NCBI GenBank assembly: GCA_902496115.1
Contig: CABUZK010000061.1
Location: forward strand, 1 to 7,285
Source: an uncultured Collinsella sp.
GTDB lineage: Bacteria > Actinomycetota > Coriobacteriia > Coriobacteriales > Coriobacteriaceae
Direction of reading: 5' to 3'
DNA length: 7,285 nucleotides
The notes beneath the pieces were generated by a model. The model did not search any database and was not told the origin of the DNA. It was given only the letters and a program-made list of their open reading frames with translations. The position numbers were made by a program, and so were the translations under genes. Below are positions 1 to 5,162 of this stretch, in pieces (positions within the stretch are counted from its first letter, which is position 1; each line of letters starts with the position of its first letter).

Positions 1-1758
1 GAGCACGGCCCACGCGATGGACTCGTGGCGCGGATCCACCCACTCGATCGAGCAGATACGGTCGGCATACGTGCGGAACAGGTCGGGGTAGCTCGTGAGC
101 ATCGTCAGCAGCTCGCGCTCCCCCGCCAAAGACTTTCGTTCCAGGTCGGTCAGCACGATCGGCATCGTCGGCGCCGCGGACGCGTCCGTTGCATCGGCAA
201 CCGGCGAAGTGCCATCCATGCCAACCGGCACATCGATCGGCGGCATATCGTCGACGACCTCGACCGGCGCGGCCCCGTAAGCCTCGAGCGGCACATAGTC
301 GTACGGCTCTTCCTCGACCGGCGTGGACACCGGCGGCGTCGCCCCCGACGCCCAGGCGCCGCGAGACGTCCCCTGCGAACCAGACGCCCGACCGCCTGCG
401 CTGCCTGCGCGCTCGGTCTGCGCCCGCTGGCGCTCGTAGTTCTGCTCGCGACGACGCTCGGCGTCCTCACGCTTGGCAACATCGCGAAACACACGGCCTG
501 AGCTCGAACGCACCGTCTCCAGATCCAAACCCAGCAGGTCGGCAATCTGGATAAAGTACGTATCGATCATGTAGCTATCGCGCAGCGGATAGATGAGTGT
601 CAGTGCGTCCTCGAGCGCTTTGGCACGACCGCCCGGCGTGGTAATGTCGCTCGACTCCTGCAGCGAGCGGTACACAAAGTCCATGAGGGGCTCGGCGGCA
701 TCGATGCGCGCCTGCAGCGCCTCGCCGCCATGCGCGGTAATGAACTCCATGGGGTCGTTGCCGTCGGGAAGCACCACGCAGCGCAGGTCCATCGAATCCT
801 GCTCGATAAACTGAATCGCGCGGCGCGCGGCCTTTTGACCGGCGGCGTCGCCATCGAACATATATACAATACGCTTGGCAAAACGGGTGAGCGTCTTTAC
901 ATGATGTTCCGTCAGCGCCGTGCCCAGCGTGGCGACGACGTTTTTGATCCCCGCCTCCCAGCAGGCGATGCAATCGGTATAGCCCTCCACCACAATGGCA
1001 GTATCCTGCGCGACGATAAACTCCTTGGCCCAATTAAAGCCGTAGAGGTTTCGCTTTTTATGGAACACGCTCGTCTCGGCGGTGTTGAGGTACTTAGGCT
1101 GGCCGTCGCCCATAATGCGCCCGCCAAAGGCGATGTTATGACCCTGCTCATCAAAGATGGGAAACATCACGCGGTCGTAAAAACGGTCGGCAAGCTGCCC
1201 GCGCCCACGGCTCACGGCCACGTTGGCGTCAATCATCTCCTGCGGGGTAAAACCCGCCTGCGACAGATGCGACACCAGCGTGTTGCGGCCCGGCGCAAAT
1301 CCCAAACAGTAGCGGCGGCAGACATCGCCACCCATACCTCGGCTGGCGAAATACTCGCGCGGACGGCTGTCCTTACCACGCATAAGCATGGTGTGATAGA
1401 ACTGGGCGGTCTCGGCACACAGGTCATAGATGCGGGCGCGCTTGGTGCCGCGCTCACGATGGGAGCCGGTATCGTGCAGCTCAATGCCGGCACGGTCGGC
1501 CAGGTAGCGAATCGACTCGGGAAAGCTCAGGTTCTCGCGCTTCATGATGTAGGTGAAGACGTCGCCACCCTCGCCACAGCCAAAGCAGTGCCACACCTGC
1601 GTGGCGGGGATAATGTGAAACGACGGGGTCTTTTCGCCATGGAAGGGGCAGCAACCCCAAAACTCATGGCCGCGGGGCTTGAGCTCAACCGTTTCCTGCA
1701 CGATGGCAACCAGATCGGACGCAGCGCGTACCTGGTCTTTTTCCTCATCGCTAATCAC
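1..1758 (-). CDS. dnaG: DNA primase DnaG, 3' end beyond the left edge
   Basis: Replicative primase, which makes the RNA primers for DNA synthesis at the fork and works with the DnaB helicase. 586 codons are visible and open to the window edge, so the C-terminus is missing. The start is GTG at 1758-1756, giving MISDEEKDQVRAASDLV. An in-frame TGA at 1767-1765 excludes any earlier start, and a strong Shine-Dalgarno precedes the GTG. Domains: a CHC2 zinc finger (C37, H40, C58, C61, in CPFHGEKTPSF and CFGCG); an RNA-polymerase basic region around residues 190-240 (DRVMFPIFD, FGGRIMGDGQPKYLNT); a Toprim core with E258 and D262 in VVEGYTD, then TLGTALT, then D302 and D304 in FDGDAAG. These match the metal-binding residues of the family. 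A poorly conserved linker covers about 427-535. The helicase-binding domain begins near 540 (ERELLTMLTSYPDLF). The gene overlaps ribF by 8 nt, which suggests coupled translation. The assignment is secure. Confidence 0.97.
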   Translation of the reverse strand, partial: MISDEEKDQVRAASDLVAIVQETVELKPRGHEFWGCCPFHGEKTPSFHIIPATQVWHCFGCGEGGDVFTYIMKRENLSFPESIRYLADRAGIELHDTGSHRERGTKRARIYDLCAETAQFYHTMLMRGKDSRPREYFASRGMGGDVCRRYCLGFAPGRNTLVSHLSQAGFTPQEMIDANVAVSRGRGQLADRFYDRVMFPIFDEQGHNIAFGGRIMGDGQPKYLNTAETSVFHKKRNLYGFNWAKEFIVAQDTAIVVEGYTDCIACWEAGIKNVVATLGTALTEHHVKTLTRFAKRIVYMFDGDAAGQKAARRAIQFIEQDSMDLRCVVLPDGNDPMEFITAHGGEALQARIDAAEPLMDFVYRSLQESSDITTPGGRAKALEDALTLIYPLRDSYMIDTYFIQIADLLGLDLETVRSSSGRVFRDVAKREDAERRREQNYERQRAQTERAGSAGGRASGSQGTSRGAWASGATPPVSTPVEEEPYDYVPLEAYGAAPVEVVDDMPPIDVPVGMDGTSPVADATDASAAPTMPIVLTDLERKSLAGERELLTMLTSYPDLFRTYADRICSIEWVDPRHESIAWAVL

Positions 1759-2758
1759 AGATGCTCACCCCCTGATCACCCAAATGATGACGGATATCGT
1801 CAATATTACCCTCGACGGTCGCGATAAGCTCGTCCAGCGAATCGAACACGCGCGACGGGCGCAGCCAGCGCGTAAACGCCAGCGACACCGAGGCGCCGTA
1901 CAGGTCGCCCGCATACCCGATCAAGTTGGCCTCGAGATGCGCCGAGGCGGCATCGTCGGCATACGTCGGCGGCAGCCCCACGTTGACGGCAGCAGGCCAC
2001 ACGGTATCGTCGACAAGCACCAGGCCCTCGTAAACGCCATCGGCAGGCACCTGAATGCCCTCGGGCACCTGGATGTTTGCCGTGGGAAAACCCATGTCGG
2101 AACCCTGATGACGACCGCCGGCAACAATACCTCGCAGCATGTACGGGCGACCGAGCAGCTCGGCGGCAAGCTCAACATGTCCCTGGCGGAGCTCCTGACG
2201 AATACGGGTGGCGCAGATCGTCTGTCCATCGACGCACAGCAGCTCGTGGCCATAGACGTCAACGCCGCGCTCGGCTCCCCATGCCTGCATCTCGGCAACG
2301 CCCGAGGCGCCGCCGCGACCCAGCCTAAAGTCGCTGCCCACGCGAATCGAGCGGATATCGACGACGCGCGACAGCAACTCAAGAAAGCCCACGTGGTCGA
2401 GTGCCGCCACCGCAGGCGTAAAGGGAACGGCCACGACCGCATCGACCCCGGTGAGAGCCAGGGCATGCAGGCGGTCGTCCGTCGTCATCAGTTTTTGGGC
2501 GGGCGCGGGGCTCACCACTACGTCCGGGTCGGGATCGAAGGTGACAACAACCGCCTTGCAACTGTGGTCACGCGCATCGCGAACGACCGCGTCGATCAGT
2601 TCGTGATGCCCCCGATGCACGCCGTCGAACACACCGATGGCGATCGACGCGGCACCCAGGCACGCGCAATCATCAAATGCATCGGCGGCGACGATGCGGG
2701 CCTCATCCGACTCGCCCGCGAAAAAAATACGCGCGAGCTCGTGGGAGGCCAGCATCAT
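1751..2758 (-). CDS. ribF: Bifunctional riboflavin kinase / FMN adenylyltransferase RibF
   Basis: Cytosolic two-domain enzyme that phosphorylates riboflavin to FMN and then adenylylates FMN to FAD. It has 335 residues, a little longer than usual for the family because about 40 residues precede the first motif. The N-terminal nucleotidyltransferase domain has GVFDGVHRGHH (42-52, the HxGH type motif), TFDPDP (73-78), GSDFRLGRGG (141-150) and ATRIR (183-187). The kinase domain runs from about 203: GRPYMLRG, then GFPTAN (223-228, the PTAN motif that binds Mg-ATP), GVYEGLV, the E276 region in LEANL, GDLYG (284-288), and a C-terminal helix that includes SLDELIA. Two motifs deviate: the usual SSTRIR is CATRIR, and the usual NIGxRPT is NVGLPPT. 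The ATG overlaps the truB stop as ATGA, with only a weak Shine-Dalgarno, so coupling to truB is likely. The 3' end overlaps dnaG by 8 nt. Confidence 0.95.
   Translation of the reverse strand: MMLASHELARIFFAGESDEARIVAADAFDDCACLGAASIAIGVFDGVHRGHHELIDAVVRDARDHSCKAVVVTFDPDPDVVVSPAPAQKLMTTDDRLHALALTGVDAVVAVPFTPAVAALDHVGFLELLSRVVDIRSIRVGSDFRLGRGGASGVAEMQAWGAERGVDVYGHELLCVDGQTICATRIRQELRQGHVELAAELLGRPYMLRGIVAGGRHQGSDMGFPTANIQVPEGIQVPADGVYEGLVLVDDTVWPAAVNVGLPPTYADDAASAHLEANLIGYAGDLYGASVSLAFTRWLRPSRVFDSLDELIATVEGNIDDIRHHLGDQGVSICD
1765..1773 (-). promoter_or_regulatory. Ribosome binding site of dnaG
   Basis: On the minus strand this reads AGGGGGTGA, six bases before the GTG start. It matches the nine-base Shine-Dalgarno AGGAGGTGA except for one A-to-G change, which would still form a G-U pair with 16S rRNA. 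It lies inside the ribF coding sequence. It supports the GTG start and implies that dnaG can recruit its own ribosomes as well as inherit those finishing ribF. Confidence 0.75.
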
Positions 2759-3687
2759 CGAACACCGCCGATCGCCTGCGGAAAGACATGCTCCATAACA
2801 AAGCGGCCGCCCTCGATACGGGCAAGCGCCTTGAGCCCGCCATCGAGAACCAGCGCAAACGGCGCCTTCGACACATCGAAGCTCGCAAGCGCGCGCTCAA
2901 TAGGAATACGACGTCCGCACAGCAGATCGTCGGCAAGATCACCCGGCAAGTCGACGCGCGTGGCGCCCAGTGCCGCAATGGGATCCAGGGCAAAGCCGGC
3001 AGCGGACTCGGCAGAAAGTTCCTCGACCGCATGGCAGACACCGATGGAAACAACACCGGAGGCCGTACGGCGCAATGCAGAAATATGCGCCGCGTTGTCG
3101 CAGGCACGACCCAGGTCGCGAGCGAGCGCACGGATATAGGTGCCCTTACTCACCGAAAACGCCACGGTCCAAACGCAAACGTCGCCCTCGCCGCTCACGG
3201 CAATCAGGTCAGCGGAATATACCTCGACCGGACGCGGGGGCAACTCAACGGCGTTGCCTTCGCGCGCAGCCTTATAGGCGCGCACGCCGTTGACAGAAAT
3301 GGCCGAAAACGCCGGCGGCACCTGCATCTGCGGGCCCAACATGGCGGACAAGCGCTCGCGGGCATAGGCCGGATCGCGCAAGTCGGCGGCAATGGGCACC
3401 GTGCGAACGGCCTCGCCTTCCGCATCATCGGTATTGGTCTCGACGCCAAACGAGATATCGGCGACGTAGCTTTTGGTATCGAGCGTGAGCATGCCCAGCA
3501 GACGCGTTGCCTGGCCCACGCCCACCACCATGACACCCGATGCCATGGGGTCAAGCGTTCCGGCATGACCGACGCGCCGCTCATGGAGGGCGCGTCGGCA
3601 TTGCGAAACCACGTCGTGGGACGTGCAGCCCACCGGCTTATCGACGGCGAGCAGCATATTAAGTTGAGAAGGTGTACGACGAGCCAT
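2755..3687 (-). CDS. truB: tRNA pseudouridine(55) synthase TruB
   Basis: Converts U55 in the T-loop of elongator tRNAs to pseudouridine; the E. coli enzyme also acts as a tRNA-folding chaperone. 310 residues, normal for the family. The N-terminus has LLAVDKPVGCTSHDVV (12-27). The catalytic motif GHAGTLDPMASG (40-51) carries the nucleophile D46. The conserved tyrosine is Y74 in KSYVADISFG. Further family motifs are PPAFSAI (124-130), KGTYIRALARDLG (181-193, with the conserved K and R) and LRRTASG (205-211). Residues from about 240 form the small C-terminal PUA-like domain. I chose the ATG at 3687-3685, 15 nt after the upstream stop, with a weak GGATGG-type site in front. A second in-frame ATG at codon 11 is possible but has no Shine-Dalgarno. 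The stop overlaps the ribF start by 4 nt. Confidence 0.97.
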   Translation of the reverse strand: MARRTPSQLNMLLAVDKPVGCTSHDVVSQCRRALHERRVGHAGTLDPMASGVMVVGVGQATRLLGMLTLDTKSYVADISFGVETNTDDAEGEAVRTVPIAADLRDPAYARERLSAMLGPQMQVPPAFSAISVNGVRAYKAAREGNAVELPPRPVEVYSADLIAVSGEGDVCVWTVAFSVSKGTYIRALARDLGRACDNAAHISALRRTASGVVSIGVCHAVEELSAESAAGFALDPIAALGATRVDLPGDLADDLLCGRRIPIERALASFDVSKAPFALVLDGGLKALARIEGGRFVMEHVFPQAIGGVR

Positions 3688-3702
3688 GTACCATCCAAAA
3701 AG

Positions 3703-4746
3703 TTAGAGCTCGACGGTCACCGAAGCGGGATCCTCCCCTACCAGCTCGGCCAGCATGGGAAGTGCCGCGGTGAGCGTCTCGGAAATCGTTCCGGCGTTGG
3801 TAAAGCCGGCGGCAGCGTGGTGCCCACCTCCGCCAAAGTTGGCCGCAATCTCGGAAACATCAAGATCGCCCTTGGAGCGCAGGTTGCCGCGCACCTTAGT
3901 ATCGCCCTCGATGCCCTTAAGGAACAGGCAGACCTCGACGCCCATCACCGCGCGCACCACATCGACCAGGCCGTCGCACTCGTCCGAGGTGACGCCGCAT
4001 TCCTTAAGGTCGCTCTCGTACGCATAGCTATACGCGACGCGCCCGTGCGCAACCGTCTTGATGCGACCCATGACGATGGACTTAAGGTGCAGGAACTCGA
4101 CACGCATGCTCTGATAGACCTCGAGCGCGACGCGCGCCGGATCGGCACCGTGCGCCACCAGACGCGAAGCAGCATGAAACGCTGCGGCGTCGGCGTTCTG
4201 ATACTGAAAACGACCGGTGTCGGTGACCAGGCCACACAGCAGGCAGGTCGCGATGCTGTCGCTTGCGGTGATGCCGCAATCGGCCAAAAAGCGGTCGATA
4301 ATCATGGCGCAAGCAGCGGCATTGACACACCTAAGGCTGACCTCGGCAAACTCCTCGCGCGCCGGGTGGTGGTCAAAGCACGCCACGTGGGCCGAACGAC
4401 GCAACACCTCGGCGGAATTATTGAGGCGCTCGACGACCGGCACGTCTACCGAAATGAACAGGTCCGGGTTGCCGGTGTAGGTAGATGCCGGCACCAGCAG
4501 ATCGGCGCCCTCCATAAAACGGTAGATGCGAGGAACGGGATCGTCGTCTGCCAGTAGCAGGGCGATGTCCTTGTCGGGGAACACCTTCATAAGCGAGAGG
4601 CCCAGGCCCAACACGGAGCCCAGGGCATCGCCGTCGGGAGAGGTGTGACCCGAGATCGCAATGGAGGACGCACCCTCGATGAGCTCGAGGATGCGTCGTT
4701 TAATATCTGCAGACTCGCACGAGGCGAGGTCGGCGGAATTAGTCAT
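3703..4746 (-). CDS. nrnA: DHH/DHHA1 phosphoesterase, NrnA type (nanoRNase / pAp or cyclic-dinucleotide phosphodiesterase)
   Basis: Manganese-dependent cytosolic phosphoesterase. Bacillus NrnA degrades 2-5 nt RNAs and dephosphorylates pAp. The mycobacterial homologue Rv2837c, which also lies beside rbfA and infB, additionally hydrolyses c-di-AMP and pApA. The substrate here cannot be told from sequence. 347 residues, slightly longer than NrnA. All metal-site motifs are present: SGHTSPDGDALGS (32-44, H34, D38, D40), D101 in SVDVP, the DHH triad at 125-127, and D175 in VTDTGRF. The DHHA1 domain carries GNLRSKGDLDVSEIA (287-301) followed by the GGGGHHAAAG loop (305-314). The start ATG at 4746-4744 overlaps the rbfA stop in ATGACTAA. 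A perfect AGGAGG lies nine bases upstream, at 4756-4761. The gene sits between two RNA-maturation genes, which fits a role in clearing short RNA fragments. Confidence 0.93.
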   Translation of the reverse strand: MTNSADLASCESADIKRRILELIEGASSIAISGHTSPDGDALGSVLGLGLSLMKVFPDKDIALLLADDDPVPRIYRFMEGADLLVPASTYTGNPDLFISVDVPVVERLNNSAEVLRRSAHVACFDHHPAREEFAEVSLRCVNAAACAMIIDRFLADCGITASDSIATCLLCGLVTDTGRFQYQNADAAAFHAASRLVAHGADPARVALEVYQSMRVEFLHLKSIVMGRIKTVAHGRVAYSYAYESDLKECGVTSDECDGLVDVVRAVMGVEVCLFLKGIEGDTKVRGNLRSKGDLDVSEIAANFGGGGHHAAAGFTNAGTISETLTAALPMLAELVGEDPASVTVEL

Positions 4747-5149
4747 CTAAAGCTGCCTCCTGGGCGGCATCCGCTATGGGGTAGCCGTCCTCGTCCTTTT
4801 CGATCGCAAGCGTGGCCGGAACGTTCTCCAGCGCACGCGTGATGCGCTCAGCCTCATCGGTCGAGCGATCGATGCGAAAATCGAGCTCGGGCGTGACGCG
4901 CCAATCGAGCGAGCGAGCCAGCAGACTGCGAATACGGCCCTTGGCGCTGGCAAGCGCCTCCATGACTTCATCGTAGCGGTTCGCATCGCACGACACATAC
5001 ACGCGCGCGAACGAACGGTCCACCGCGACCTCGACCGCGGTCAGGGTGACTAGGTCGAGACGCGGATCGGAAACCTCAAAGAGCAGGATATAACCGAGCT
5101 TCTCGCGAAGCTGCTCGCCCAAACGGCGGGTTGCCTGCGTTTGCTTCAT
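4739..5149 (-). CDS. rbfA: 30S ribosome-binding factor RbfA
   Basis: Small KH-fold protein that binds free 30S subunits near helix 1 of 16S rRNA and assists late maturation and cold adaptation. 136 residues, at the upper end of the family range because of an acidic tail (from about 117, ending EAALDD). Recognisable features are the N-terminal helix with LGEQLREKLGYILL (10-23), DPRLDLVTLTAVEVAVD (28-44), the strand FARVYVS (47-53), the helix ASAKGRIRSLLARSL (67-81), and the signature WRVTPELDFRIDRSTDEAERI (83-103), which corresponds to the family's R-x-x-PEL-x-F-x-x-D. It starts 11 nt after the infB stop and overlaps the next gene by 8 nt. The infB-rbfA pair is widespread in bacteria, as both products act on the 30S subunit. 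Confidence 0.96.
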   Translation of the reverse strand: MKQTQATRRLGEQLREKLGYILLFEVSDPRLDLVTLTAVEVAVDRSFARVYVSCDANRYDEVMEALASAKGRIRSLLARSLDWRVTPELDFRIDRSTDEAERITRALENVPATLAIEKDEDGYPIADAAQEAALDD

Positions 5150-5155
5150 AGCGCT

Positions 5156-5162
5156 ACCCCCT
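5156..5162 (-). promoter_or_regulatory. Ribosome binding site of rbfA, overlapping the infB stop
   Basis: On the minus strand AGGGGGT lies six bases before the rbfA ATG. Its first two bases are the last two of the infB TAG stop codon, so a ribosome terminating on infB sits directly on the rbfA initiation site. It has the same A-to-G change from AGGAGGT as the dnaG site. Confidence 0.7.

Noticed and set aside
730..1827. A 365-codon plus-strand open frame opposite dnaG
   Set aside because: It is codon-aligned with dnaG and covers the Toprim and zinc-finger coding sequence. It is a shadow of a certain gene.
1679..3139. A 486-codon plus-strand open frame opposite ribF
   Set aside because: It is codon-aligned with ribF and explained by the same avoidance of TTA, CTA and TCA. 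No family resemblance.
3655..3657. Codon-11 ATG as the truB start
   Set aside because: It begins right at the conserved LLAVDKP segment but lacks a Shine-Dalgarno. The upstream ATG at 3687 has a weak site and sits close to the preceding stop, so it is preferred.
3688..3702. Possible terminator between the DHH gene and truB (CTTTTT run)
   Set aside because: The T-run is only five long and no GC-rich hairpin precedes it on the minus strand. The 15-nt spacer looks like a plain gene junction.
2677..4557. A 626-codon open frame on the plus strand, opposite truB and the DHH gene
   Set aside because: Its codons are exact complements of the truB and nrnA codons, which share one register. Stops there require TTA, CTA or TCA in the sense genes, and these are rare in GC-rich DNA. 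The product is Arg/His/Ala-rich with no recognisable motif, while the minus-strand genes are full of catalytic motifs.
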